Part shown: positions 36,301 through 49,062 of the stretch, in pieces
Position numbering within the stretch: the stretch's first letter is position 1
How the letters are laid out: each line of letters begins with the position of its first letter
Assembly (NCBI GenBank): GCA_021613335.1
Contig: JAJTWR010000113.1
Span: forward strand, 1,768,501 to 1,832,500
Reading direction: 5' to 3'
Length of the DNA: 64,000 bases
From: Whitmania pigra
Lineage: Eukaryota > Annelida > Clitellata > Hirudinida > Haemopidae
The notes under the pieces: model-generated
What the model saw: the letters and a program-made list of their open reading frames with translations, nothing else
What the model was told of the DNA's origin: nothing
Databases searched by the model: none
Made by a program: the position numbers and the translations under genes

Positions 36301-39275
36301 GTTGGAATGGTGGATGTATATCAATGTTTAGAAGAGTCAACTACAAATGACTTTATGATTAATTGCGATGGCTCAATTGAATCAACCTGAGTGTATTTAA
36401 TAAGATGCAACTCAAAGTTGTTCATAGTGATTATTTTGGGATGTATGGTTGGGTTTGATGAGTTTGGGACGTGTTTAGATGAAGAAATTGAGCAGCAAAG
36501 GAAAGAGCAAAACGGCTTGTGACTGCGACTGTCGCAAGAAACCTAGGGGGAACATTTGGCATCTCCTGAAGCACGACCCGAAGAGCCTGCTACCAGTACG
36601 TTCACAATTATCTTCTTTTCATATTGGAAATAATTCTGTTACATGAAATTGTTTCACCGAAATAAAATTTTTTTAATACTGAAACTTAAGGAATTTTGTG
36701 AAGTATGTTGAACTTTATTTATGATTACTTTAATTGATTGATGTTAAAAAATGAAAATTACACTGTAATGAAACACTTAATATAAACATGGGACAAATAA
36801 AAGATTGTGAAATGTTTCATAACTTATTAAAATCATAGAGTTGATTACACTCGTAATGTTTAATTGATTATTCGTGCAATTACCTTTTGAACGACTTAAA
36901 GGAAGAGTTCAATGTAAGCACAAAAGGAGATTATGATCGTTCGATGTGTGCTTCTTTGGAGTCGCGTTGATGTTGTCGCTTCGACTGTCGTCGACGACAA
37001 TATCAAAAGAGGACGACTTATTTTCTGACTTTGATTTCAATAAGTTTGCATTTTTGTGAAGATGTTTGTTCATTTGCCAGCTCAGTGATTCCACAGATGA
37101 GAGGAGACGTTCGGGACTCAAATGATTTCAAAATGATTTCTTTTTCTTTCCGACGTTGAAAAGTATCAGACCACGATGTTTAATAACTGCTACGTTTAAT
37201 TAGCTGCATGTTAACACTTTGTATAGGCATGCTTGGTCAATCTTGTTTTATTTGTTGGCTTGATAACCTATTAATTTTTCTGAGAGCTTCCTCTTCGTTA
37301 ACGTTTAGCTTTTCATTTAATGTATTTTTTTAAAATTCAAATCCTGGGTTGTCAATTAAACTCACTGCTTAACTAATCATGCAATTAAATGGTCTTTTAA
37401 ATTAAGTAGAACATTTGCAGCTACTAAGATTTCCATCGAAATGGAGATCATTATCATTACTACAATTATATTGCTTAAGATGAGTATGGTTGAATATTAG
37501 TTTACCTATATTAGTTATTGTCGAATGCCGATTAAAGTTTATATGTAATTATATTTACAATTATTCATAAAACATCAGTTATTACATTAAATAAGGAGAG
37601 AAGCTGTTAAATTTCAAAAGTTTTGGGTTCAACTCCTGCTCATAAACTCGAATTTACATAGGATTTTTTTTAGGATTAAATAAGTTTAATAAGTATTAGC
37701 AAGGATTTTGTTGTTTTGAATAGAATTAGATATTTAGCAAGTGATTTAGGAAATATGGCATTCACAATTAATAGGGAAGTAGTTTAAGAAGTAGGATCCT
37801 AGCAAAAAGTTGTAAGGACTTTATCGTAAGAATCAGCCCGGGGAGTATATCAGCCTTTAATATGAATGTGATCTGCTCTTTGCAGGGCTACTACGTGGAG
37901 CCCATTACTGACACGACCTTGACCATCCATTTCTTTGGAACGAAAGGCAGGGACTACATGAACTATGAAGATTTTCACAGGTTTCCTGTGGAATTAATTT
38001 TTCAGTTTTAAATTTTGTACAATGTCTTTCACATTCTGATGTTGGGAATAAGTTTTATTGGCTATTGGTAACGTTGGCAGGTTGCCATCTTCAGTGGTAA
38101 CTCACTTGTGAAGAGTTTCCTTACAAAATTGTTTTTGTTTGGCTATCACAACAATTTGGTGTAGTTGATGCAAATTGGTCAGATGTTGCAGGTTGAAGTT
38201 GGTTTGGAGGATGATTAGTTAAAATGGCAGGGATGTTTGCTATTGATTAATTATTACTGTTTTGTTATCATTCCAAATGCCTATTAATTGCTTATCATAG
38301 CTTATTTGCTTAATGGCCTACCAAATAATATTCATATTTAGTTTATGATTATTATTGAAAATCCATCCATTAATTGTTCTCCAATTAACTCATACAATCC
38401 ACAGATTCATGGACAATCTTCAGACTGAAGTCCTGGAGTTGGAGTTTGCAGAATTTTCGTGCGGTTTGCAGACAATCAGCGAGATTGAATTTGCTCAGAT
38501 CCTGCTCAGGTACACGAAGCTGACCAAAGAGGAAAACGACAGATACCTCAATAGACTCAGGAGTAGGATCGAGCACTCGAAAGTAACCATTGATGATTGA
38601 TACTACTTTTTGTTTGTTATTATTGTTATTATTGCTATTGTTACCATTAATGCTGTCTACACTTAGGGTATAACCTTCAAAGACTTCAAAGAATTCTGCC
38701 AATTTCTAAACAGCATTGAAGACTTTTCGATGGCTATGAGGATCTACACATACGCTGACCACCCAATTTCTGAAGGTTAGCTATCATTTCGATGATTGAT
38801 TTGTAAACGAATGTTAACAATGAATCAAAAGTTTTGGCTTTAACTAGCTGAAATTAAAAATTTTAGAACTATGGTTACAAAATTGCTCATCTCACTCTCA
38901 TTCAGTCATGTCCAACTATTAATAGCTGATTTCACAAGAGCTGTTAAGGCCTGCACTGGACAGACTCTGAATTCTCATGTGATTCACGTTGTGTTTCAAC
39001 TCTTTGATGTCGATGGCGACGGAAGACTCAGTCACAGAGAGTTCATCTCAGTGATGAAGGAGAGAATACACAGGGGGGCAAAGGTGAATCTAGTTGCTGA
39101 TTGCAATTATATTATTATTATTATTGCTTTTGCTATCTCGAAGAATTAATTACCTAATTTATTTACAATTCATTACCTAATACCCTGTATTTATCTCAAC
39201 TGTTAGCACGTTCCAAACACTCGTTGGGAAAGCTTCAAGGGTTGCGTGAAGAGCGAGCTGAGGAGCAGTTCGTGA
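30349..39275 (+). CDS. Mitochondrial calcium uptake EF-hand protein (MICU2/MICU3 type)
   Basis: Exons: 30349-30600, 30824-30965, 31123-31233, 31626-31673, 32603-32685, 32989-33042, 34660-34734, 36479-36595, 37886-37980, 38405-38582, 38667-38775, 38926-39083, 39207-39275; 496 residues. MICU proteins gate the mitochondrial calcium uniporter from the intermembrane space. Seen: an Arg-rich, acid-free N-terminus (a mitochondrial presequence) followed by a hydrophobic segment; F-M-T-P-R-D-F-L-E-S; EF-hand D-V-D-G-D-E-R-V-D-K-K-E (about residues 198-209); R-F-M-D-N-L-Q-T-E-V; second EF-hand D-V-D-G-D-G-R-L-S-H-R-E (about 449-460); then M-K-E-R-I-H-R-G. R-F-M-x-N-L-Q-T-E and the two canonical loops fit MICU2/3 better than MICU1. 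An in-frame ATG at 30295 would add 18 residues; 30349 was chosen because it gives the cleaner presequence. Exons at 34660 and 36479 add a linker with a cysteine cluster (A-C-D-C-D-C). Confidence 0.9.
31674..32602 (+). other. MICU-like intron 4
   Basis: 929 bp of AT-rich sequence with no open frame or recognisable element. Confidence 0.5.
33043..34659 (+). other. MICU-like intron 6
   Basis: About 1.6 kb of AT-rich intron. A 64-codon open frame at 34063-34257 is not supported by any similarity. No repeat family was recognised. Confidence 0.5.
34735..36478 (+). other. MICU-like intron 7 with GAT microsatellites
   Basis: About 1.7 kb. Short (GAT)n runs lie at about 35465-35486 and 35996-36031. 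No exon or transposon was recognised. Confidence 0.55.
36596..37885 (+). other. MICU-like intron 8
   Basis: About 1.3 kb of AT-rich sequence. A 70-codon minus-strand open frame at 36909-37121 has no recognisable similarity. Confidence 0.5.
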
Positions 39276-39914
39276 TGTGACTCCCGCTGGTTCTTGTCCT
39301 GTAATCATCATCATCATCATCATCATCACCTCCTGGCATCATCCACACCCATCCACCTACTGCTTTCATTGTCTACTTAGAGATGTCATCATGTGTGGCT
39401 TTTAAGGCCAAAAGTAGTAAGCTCGGCTAAGTATTCCTAAGATGATTTTCAAGCTGCTATGTCAAGTTGATATTTATTTTTTTATTTTTTGATCCGACAA
39501 CTTTTCTTTTTGTTTTATTTTTTGGCTGAAATTTGACTCGAATTAAATTGCTTGAGGAACTGATTTTATCTTAAACTAGGCTCATATATACTGATAAGCT
39601 TCATGTTTCTGTGTGATTCTGAGTTACTATTGAAAGTAGTGATTGGTATTTCCTAATTCTGTTTAATTAAAAAAGTTGGAGATGCATAACATTGACAAAA
39701 ACGAAAAATTTAATTTTGGAAATAATATTTTTATAAAATAAATCTTGGAGTTAGTAATGATTCTTGGTTGATGTAAAAACCAAGTCAATATTACAAATGC
39801 TGATACAAAATTCTAAAACAAACCAGTCAAAAACATCATGACAATAGAGCATTGTTGCTGAATGTCATTATCGCAGGCAAGAAAAAGGTGGAGAAATTGA
39901 GCAGGACGGAATGA
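39276..39914. other. Convergent 3' ends of MICU-like and ARAP-like genes
   Basis: 639 bp between the two stop codons. It contains a (ATC)n run at about 39307-39328 and a plus-strand AATAAA at 39737-39742 that may serve the MICU-like transcript. If so, the two 3' UTRs come close to overlapping. Confidence 0.5.
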
Positions 39915-42900
39915 TCAGCTGCTGAAGCTTTTGAAGAGCAAATACTTCTCGTCCACATTGTGAGGTTGCTGTTGTTCACGTTCTGTCGCCTCCAATGTTT
40001 TGCCGGAGGAACTCGAGAAGTGGTGGTGGTATTTCTGCGGTGATGATGATGATGATTATCTTAAATTATTTTCTCATTATAATTTATAATAACTAAAGGA
40101 GGCGATCAGTCAGAAGCCACACCAGTTTATATTACAGTTATATTAATATTTTTCAACATGAACTAGGGAGGACTATATAATTAATTCTTAATGGTGATTG
40201 TAACATATAATTCTATTAATTCTTAATGGTGGTAACAACTTGTAGGGACAAACCTGATAACGGGGAATTTTCATCAATTTCCTGTATGATCTTCGTTATC
40301 TTCAAAAATTAGGTTTAACATTAGGTTTACTGATGCCAGTGAAGAAACATAAGCAATAAATGATATAATATAAATATAAGTGATATGGGGAGTATAAGCA
40401 TATGATATGCTTTTAAGCAATCAATGGTTATTGTCAACTCACATCCGCCCCTGAAAACACAGCCCTAAGAACCAGGGGAATGTCTGAGGACATAAGTCCT
40501 TGCCTGAGAACCTGTGGAGAAGTTAATATGGTACTTAATCCATGGGTGAAGTAATGCAAGATTAATGTTAAAAACCAGTGAAGCATGCACCATTGTCATT
40601 ACCAACTTGGGGAAAAAAATTAAGATTGAAGATTGTTGTGATGACGTTCATGCGTAAACAAAATAATTAGCGAGCATTTATTTTTAATAGAACTTGTGCC
40701 TGAAGTGCCGACCTGGTTTATACATTCTTTGTCTCCTTGTATGAAGTGGAAGAATTTCTTGTTGAGGTATTTGTCTTCAATGAACTGCTTCCTTCTAACC
40801 CTTCATCAATGGCAAAATTAATTAAGTTACTATACATTTTAAATTCAGTAATAACTAACAATAATTAATAACTAATAACAACAGTAAAAATAACATCAAC
40901 TGGCAATAATAGTTTGAAAACAAGTGCAAATGAAGTGCCTTTGTGCAGGTCATTTAATAAATTATGATAATGAAGTCACAATGCCAACTGTTCGGAGGAT
41001 GTGTTGATCTTGTTCTCAGGCTTCATTGAATGCTCCCAAATGTTGTTTGCATTTTCGTTCCCTATCACTTTCATCATCTGCAATGTCATGTTAAACCACG
41101 TGCGCTTGTTACGACATTACAACACCGGGTTGATGAACAATATTACAAATATTTAAAATAGCAAACTCTTTCGTTGTTCTAGCATTCTTTCATTCAATAA
41201 CATTAATGGTTCAGGATGATGATGATATATCCAGCTCATCTAATGTCACAACATTTTCATTATAACAAATAATCCGATATGTTTTCATATGTTTAAATGT
41301 CACAACTAATCAAAAGCTTCAAAGAAGATTATGTTGCTTTGAACTCCAAATATCTGCAGGTTGATAACAAGCAAACAAGAACAACTTTGAAATGAATGCA
41401 AAAGTTCTGAAACCTCAATCAATTGTTTGCTCCAAACTTTAAAGTCCATCCTCAGTGATTTGATTTTTGCATTTGACATGTTTCTGTGTACTCCTGCATT
41501 TAAGTTTTAAATAAGTTTTTAAAATAAAGTTGAAAATACATTTTAACTTTCTGAATCAAAGTAAATTAAGTTTACATTTTAATTCCACCTGCAATTATTA
41601 CTCACCCGCACAATTTTGACAAAGTGTAATGCCAAAATTGATTGAAGCCCATTCTGGCCCTAAATATAGACTGAATTTTAGCAACAAATTGCATTTAAAA
41701 ATATCAGTCATATTTAATGTAAAATTTCATTTGAAATTTTCATGTTACTGGTTATCATGTTATCAATTTTAATGTAATACAAATAATGTTGTGCACTATT
41801 ATTATTCTTAATAATAATGTTTCAAATAATGTTGTGCAATATTATTATTCTTAATAATAATGTTTCAATGTAATACAAATAATGTTGTGCACTATTATTA
41901 TTCTTAATAATAATGTTTCAATGTAATACAAATAATGTTGTGCACTATTATTATTCTTAATAATAATGTTTCAATGTAATACAAATATTGTTGTGCACTA
42001 TTATTATTCTTAATAATAATGTTTCAAAGGAGAAACAAGAAACATCACCTTCAGCCCCACAATCTGCACACAACGTGTTGCTTTGAACTTCAAAGACTTC
42101 GTGCATCACCTTGAAAGTAAAACATTTGACAAATATTATTCCTTAGACAATCTTGAGATGTTAGTAATTCTTAAACTAATTATTTAAACATATTTCAAGT
42201 GCCAGAGCATCCATGGCAGGTTGCAAAAGGCTCGTTGTTGATTGTAATCATTCAATTCTGTACGTGAGCAAGCTGGATCTAAAAACATTGTAAAGGCATC
42301 CAGGACGGATTGAAGCAATTAATTGTCCTGGATGTCCTAACTCAACCCCAAATTGAAGCAATTCTCTTAATGATGCAAAAAAAAAATTAAACCAATAAAA
42401 TGAGAGATGTCATAATTAAACTGTTATAATTTTGTCACCATAATTAATTTCATGCAGAATCCAGGGACAAATAAACCACACCTGCTTTGCAACAGTTGAT
42501 GAATTTGATGGCAAAGATGTTAATCATAATGTTCATGAATATGCAAAAGAAAAAATATGAGGGTAGCTATAATTATCTAACAACAGCTTGCAGGTAAAAG
42601 AAAAATAACAGAAAATAAGCATGCTAAGTTGGACCATTAAACCAGGACTGACCAAGTTAATAGAAAATAGTAATAACATTTTCTTAGAGATTACTAAATA
42701 ATAACTTAAATGAAATATGCAAATGTTTACGAATGCATGGAAATGTGCCACCCACTTCATCGTCACCGAGAGATAATGAAATTCCGCTTTCGATTGCCTG
42801 CTTCCAGGAGTTCATCTCTTCTTGGGTGTCAAAAATAAATCTGATGAATTAGGAAGAATGAATTAATTACAATGGTAAGTCATTTCATTAATTAAATTAA

Positions 42901-43048
42901 AGATGCATTAATGTGTTAATGGACATCATTAATTAGCACGGGCGTAACAATAGCTGGAGCAACAGCAACAAAACAAAACAACAACAACAATAATAATAAT
43001 AATGATAATAATAATAGTAATAAAACAATAATAATAATAATAATAAAC

Positions 43049-43089
<41 letters not shown>

Positions 43090-43153
43090 TAATAATAATA
43101 ATAAACAATAATAATAATAATAAACAATAATAATAATAATAATAATAATAAAC

Positions 43154-43250
<97 letters not shown>

Positions 43251-46200
43251 GTGCAACAAATGGTCACATGTGGTTGGATTGCGGTGTGTTGAATTGAAGT
43301 TTGAACTTGTTGACCTCCCTAACGCTGAGCAGCTGCAGGTCAAGAATGAAGATGGGCGTGAAACTTTGGAAGTCCTGACGAATAAAAATAAATTTAAACA
43401 CAAAAATATTTACTAAAATAAGTAGAAATAATTATTTTATGCTACATAAGATGTAATTAGTTTCAGTGCAAAATATAAAAATAATTTTCATTTGTTAACC
43501 AATAAAAGTGTTAAAAAGGAGAAACGACTGCATGTATCGACTCACTGATTGTGTGTGGTAAACTGCAAACTTGTCTTTTTTGCAGGCCAAGAACTTCCTG
43601 CCTCGTGCACCTTCGAGTTTTGCAAATCCCTGGAGAAATAATAATAATAATAATAAAAATAATAATATTAATAATAAATTATGAACAAGACTCAAGAAAT
43701 TATAACACTGGTGTACAACATGATTGCCAAAATTATTATGATGTAGTTAGTTGCTACCTATGTTATTAACTGAAAAAAAGTATGTGTTACTTTTAAAATC
43801 TAAAACCAAAAACAACTTCTATTATCGATGTTATCAATGTTATCTTCTATCATCAAAAATGTCCTCCAGTAATTAAAAGGCCGATTATAATTATCCGAAG
43901 CTAATTTCTTAAAAAACATTGAAAATCACATCCATTCCTCCACCAACCTGCATGTCAGGACAATGGAAGATTCCTCCTGGCTTAAAAACCTCGATCTACA
44001 AATAATACGTCAACAGACATAAAGATAATTTATTTAAATAAATAAAATTAATTTTAAGCTAAGATCTGAGAAACTGAACTACTTCAACTTCCAACTAAAA
44101 TATAACATTCTTATCTAAAAAATGTAATTAATTAATGTTAATACAAAGTAATAAATATTAATAATCACACAAAGTAATAAACATTAAAAAACCTACGTTG
44201 GTTGAGCTGTCAATGATAAACTTCATGATGATGGATGTCCACAATGACATATCATCTGAAGTTTTGATGTGTTTGTCACAATGTCATTCCAGTATTTATT
44301 AAACAATTAATTACTCCAGCAATTGTTATTAACGAGTTGACTGATGACATGTTAATTGAGAAGCATAAAACGTTATACAAGACAGTTAATTAGAATTGTT
44401 ATTATTTGATGGTATGAAAGTGAAAGTTGTAAATGCTAAAACTGAACACTTTTTCATAAACCATGATGATGCTTGTGACTATTGAAGAAATAACTCATGA
44501 ATAATTAAATAATTAACAAATTTGCATTATCACATCTGCATTCCAAGTTTTTCTGTTTTTGTTCAATAAAAAATAAAATAAATGAGAAATTTAAAAAAAA
44601 ATGAAATGAAACCTATTAACCTAGTAAAAAGATTAATAAGTATAATAATGTAATAAGCATAAGATGAACAAGTGAATTCCACAAAAACCTGAGTTATCAG
44701 AAGCAAAACTGATGGCCGTTTTGTGTTTCATGATGATTCGGAACTGGTAGGGATGCTGATCTGCAGGCTGACAACAAGAATATGTCGTACGTGCAGAGGA
44801 ATATGTCATGTAAGCAGAGAATTATTATCACCATCATCATCATCATCTACTTTATTTGACTTGGTGGTGTTAGTCATTGATGCATGGTTGAATAGATTAC
44901 ATTCAACTTTCAAATTGCTTGATAAGATTATGTTCACATTGTGGTCATGTTATTATGCGAGACCTAATATAATGTGCCTGCTGTTGTCTTCATGTTATTA
45001 AGCTCACTCTCATAATATTATTAAGTTTGTATTATTTTTATTTAACTTCATCAAGTTATTAGCAAATGAGTTGTGGCTGCAGTCACATCACCAATGATAG
45101 TTTGAAATCAAATTTAAAATTTAAAATCAAATTTAAAATTTAAAATCAAATTTAAAATTTAAAATCAAATTTAAAATTTAAAATCAAATTTAAAATTAAA
45201 ATCAAATTTAAAATCAAATTTAAAATTAAAATCAAATTTAAAATTAAAAATTAAACTTCAGTCATAACAATCCCCCTCTTAAAAAACAAATTCAACACAA
45301 AACTATGAAAGAACAAAAGTTTGTTTTCAATCTCACCTTGATGGTCTGCTTGACATTCAACATGTTGCAAACAGATAACACTCTTCGTGAAAAGGCACTC
45401 TGTGAAATACACGTATTACGTTTCACAAGCATCAGGGACAAATTGTTCACATCCCTGTCATTCATCCATCCATCCACCCATCCATCCATCCATCGAACCC
45501 CTCAAGACAACCAAACCTTTATTTATTCACTTATTATTGAAGGATCACATATAGATTATATCATGAATCCATATCAAAGCAAGCACCATTTCCTGCACAC
45601 CATCCAATCACATGCCTCGCAATTTCACGAACAAAAGTAAAAATTGCAAAAGTCCAACAAGAACAAGCACTCCTTACCAACAACACATTATTTTTAAAAT
45701 ATCAACAACAACAACAAGAGAATTAAAATTGACAACACAACAACAATAAACAGCAACAACTTGAATATCCAGACTCCCCACAGAACATCAGAGAGGGAAA
45801 GCAATTAGATGATAATAATGATTAAGTCTGCAATTCAATTCCTTCAACAGGATGCAACTGAAGTTTAAAACCATACCTCTTCTGTTGACACTTAATTTAT
45901 TAAATCTTTCAATTCTTTTGATTTATTAAATCCTTAAATTCTTTAAATTAGTTTTATTGTTAAATACGACCATTGAATGCACAAATGAGAGATAAACTCA
46001 TGTTGATATATTTGAACCTTTACAAGAATTATCATCATTCCAAAATGGTTCGAGAACAAATAAGAATGATAGAAGAGGTTTCAAGCAGCTATTAACTATT
46101 TAATAATTTATTATTAGTAGTAGTAATATTAACTTAATTCATCAACAACAATTAATATTAAACAAATATTACAACCAAGAATTACTTTCAAACACTAAAA

Positions 46201-49062
46201 AACTCACATTCCTATTGAATTCATGAAATTCGTAAAAAAAATTGGCACAAAAAATGAATCAAATTAAAGATTGAAAAAGACTTGAAAACCTTTGGTGATG
46301 AAAAATAGATGAGGTACTTGGAGTTGATGGTGACCCACCTCTTCTGCCAACTGGTGGCAAGTTTCGAGGTTAGTCTCGATTGTCTGGGATCGTTATGTTA
46401 GTTATGATTAATGATAGCAAATGTGTTAACATTCAGAAATAATTGGGACCTACGATAAATAAATAAATAAGTATTGACAACTGATTACTTGAGACTTTTT
46501 TTTATGTGTGCAATAATGACAGTGACATTGAAAATTATGAATTCAAGAATATCAATATTTATAGTCATAAAAACATTTTAACTGACTGATAAGCAAGCTG
46601 TTGCAATTGATACTTATTATATTACTTGATTAAATTAGGGTTAAGTACTAAAAGTCTCGCCAGTTGGCTTTTGCCTATTCGTTGGCTAACAATCTTACTG
46701 AAACAATTGATAAATTGTTAATGTTAATGCAAATATACTGGTACAATGATACAAATAAATGATACGGTGATACAAATACACTGGTACAATGATACAAACA
46801 GCTGATGAGACAAATACCCTGTGGTGAATTTGAACAGATATCCCTTCCTTTCGGTGACTTGGTGCTGAAATAAGATAATTATTAAATATGCAATTGCAGA
46901 TGGAAAATGTTAAATCAATAAAGTTTGGTAAATACCAATTATGCTAGCTAATAATTCCAAGAATTAAGAAATATATTATATTAAATATATATCAAATCCT
47001 AACTAGCACTGTTATTATTATTATTATTTCACTAACATGTTAATGCATGCATGCAAGCTGAACATTATTAACCTCATCAATCACTCATCACAAATCCACT
47101 TTACGGAAGTGCAATCATCATCCGAAATGCTTAACATCTGACCTGCTGAGAGGGCACAATGGGAATGGATTGCATCATGACCTCGTCACTGGGTCTGCTG
47201 AACTCCAACTCCTCCTCCTCGTTAAGGATGACGTCTCCGTCGTCGGAGAGACCATCGTCGCTCACGTAACCTAAAATTGATGGTGGAGTTAATAATTTAT
47301 GTGTTTAAATAAATTAGTGAAACTAGTTGTAATAATATTAACGTTCAATAATAAGAACAACACAATAATAATGATGATGATAATAATAATAATTAACGGG
47401 TGGTGAAAGATGGAAAGTAACAATTCAACTTTACAAATATGAATGTATAACAATGATAATATAAATAAAATGATATAATTAAAATAATATGTAGTCATGA
47501 AAATAATCATTAATAACAAAAGTTATTATAATAATACCCCACAATTATTAAAATGGCTGGCACAATGTTGTTTAGCAAGCAATTATAAGATTAATTATTA
47601 GAGTTTAACTGAGAGATTCAACAAGACATGACCTAACAGAACCTTCAATGCCATTACAATCGCATTAACATTGATCATCATCATCATCATCATCATCATC
47701 ACCAACCACACAACAACGACTACAACCGAGGTGATCCACAAAAAACATTCCTGACATTCATTACGTTTATGTAACTACCATCATCACCACCAGCATCTTA
47801 ACCAGCCAGTATGTATGCTGTAATCATTACCACCACCACCACCATCTCTACTATCATCATAACCATACCTCCTTCATCACCTGAGAGAGGAGACTTTGGA
47901 AACTTGGCTTCCTTCTCTAATGATCTTTCCATTTCCATGGTGCTCTTTGCGAATGTTTAACAACGTTTCATGAAATGACTTGCAGATTAATTTTTTAAAG
48001 TGGTTTCTGAATAATTCACAGCAGAAGCAAATAATTACAGTACAAATTATCAAGTTTATAACTTGTGGTTGTAAGATGATAGTCATTACCAAGAAATACA
48101 TTATTTGTATCAATTGCCATCATTGTCATCATCAGTATCATAATCTCAATTCAGTGCAAGTATTTTTCATGCTAAACCAACTAATGATTGTTATAATGTT
48201 AATTTATGGTACAACATCTACACTGCTTATTAAACAAAGTTAATTAGTGTCAAAGAAAATAATCATTATTATAATAATAAAAATATTAAATTTATTACAT
48301 TACTATTACAGTTGCAGTTCCTTACCAGAAATGGCAGCAGAAAGTACCAACCTCTCTGATTGTCTCAATAAATATTGGATTCTTTGAGGAAGGTGCAGCT
48401 CCTGTACCGACTAGATCAGTGTTCATTTCCTTGTCCATCTTCAACTGTACAATGTGAGGAATTTCGGAGATTCTCTTGAATTTGTTATGATTTTCTTTCA
48501 CTTTGTCAAATGACATTCCATTGACTTGAATTGGTTCATTATTATTCATCAGAGATTTGAACTCATCAAAGGTTTCTCTCAAAGTTTTAAGGGAGATGTC
48601 GCTTTTTTGCAAAGTCTTAGGTCGACAGTTAACCGCCGAAGATGGTTTACAACTAGACGAGTAATTGTTTTCGCTGGAAGCAGCACTTGCCTCATCAATT
48701 TTTATGTTATTGTAATAGGCGGATTGTTTGTTTTTCGATGATTTTCTCTCAAATGACCTCCTTAGGACTCCTCTGAAGCCTGTCATTTCTGAATCATCAC
48801 TCTCACTCTTCGAAAAGCATCTTGAACTTTCGACTCGTTCTTCATTTCCTTCGTGTTCTCCTCTTGAACTTCTGAATGAAATCAGTGTTACGTCCTGCGT
48901 GTTCTTGATTGAAACTGGAAAACACTCGGTCTGTGTCTTGGCAATGATATTAGGGGTGCTTTGATATAAAAATTTAACAGGCTTTTTTGGTATCACTGGA
49001 TACTTTCTTTCTTCCTTATTAAGGTGAGTTTTCTTCGCTGGCAAAGCTGGTTTGTTATTCAT
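39915..49062 (-). CDS. ARAP-like protein, PH-PH-ArfGAP, no RhoGAP
   Basis: Exons in transcription order: 49062-48352, 47944-47869, 47270-47143, 46864-46818, 46374-46290, 45399-45337, 44767-44689, 44255-44197, 43995-43948, 43629-43546, 43374-43268, 42840-42756, 42109-42049, 41659-41606, 41493-41414, 41077-40989, 40794-40713, 40034-39915; 685 residues. The ArfGAP domain would stimulate GTP hydrolysis on Arf proteins, with PH domains targeting phosphoinositide membranes. Seen: an unstructured N-terminus with SH3-ligand-like P-A-L-P-A-K-K and P-V-I-P-K-K-P; an acidic stretch; PH1 (about 308-415, S-W-Q-K-R-W); PH2 (about 433-520); ArfGAP zinc finger C-A-D-C, 16 residues, C-Q-N-C followed by G-V-H-R with the arginine finger, then K-S-L-R-M-D. 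Domain order and the R-S-L-K-M-D style ArfGAP match human ARAPs, which continue with more PH, RhoGAP and RA domains. Here a stop comes about 70 residues after the zinc-finger core, and no SAM domain is seen. Confidence 0.85.
41771..42022. repeat. 53-bp minisatellite, five copies, ARAP-like intron
   Basis: Units run AATGTAATACAAATAATGTT then GTGCACTATTATTATTC and TTAATAATAATGTTTC. The second copy lacks about 10 bp. Each unit contains a near-palindrome around TTATTATTC-TTAATAATAA. The last unit ends about 25 bp from the splice donor of the first zinc-finger exon (42109-42049). Confidence 0.9.
42979..43250. repeat. Long (AAT)n microsatellite, ARAP-like intron
   Basis: About 270 bp of AAT units with interspersed AAC, GAT and AGT variants, longest uninterrupted run at the right end. 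It fills most of the 427-bp intron 42841-43267 and ends about 16 bp from the donor of exon 43374-43268. It generates spurious poly-Ile, poly-Tyr and poly-Leu open frames on the minus strand. Confidence 0.95.
45110..45252. repeat. AT-rich tandem repeat (19-bp and shorter units), ARAP-like intron
   Basis: Repeats of ATCAAATTTAAAATTTAAA, shortening to a unit of about 13 bp toward the right. Very low complexity. Confidence 0.85.

Noticed and set aside
37624..37640. B-box-like GGTTCAACTCC suggesting a tRNA or SINE
   Set aside because: No A box or acceptor stem was found at the right distance.
40440..40560. Third SINE copy
   Set aside because: Only a short, weak resemblance to the 3' body; no A or B box seen.
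42916..43403. Minus-strand open frames with long Ile, Tyr or Leu runs
   Set aside because: They are translations of the (AAT)n microsatellite; only the short exon 43374-43268 in another frame context is coding.
48526..48964. Plus-strand open frames opposite the first ARAP-like exon
   Set aside because: They are shadows of the 711-nt coding exon on the minus strand.
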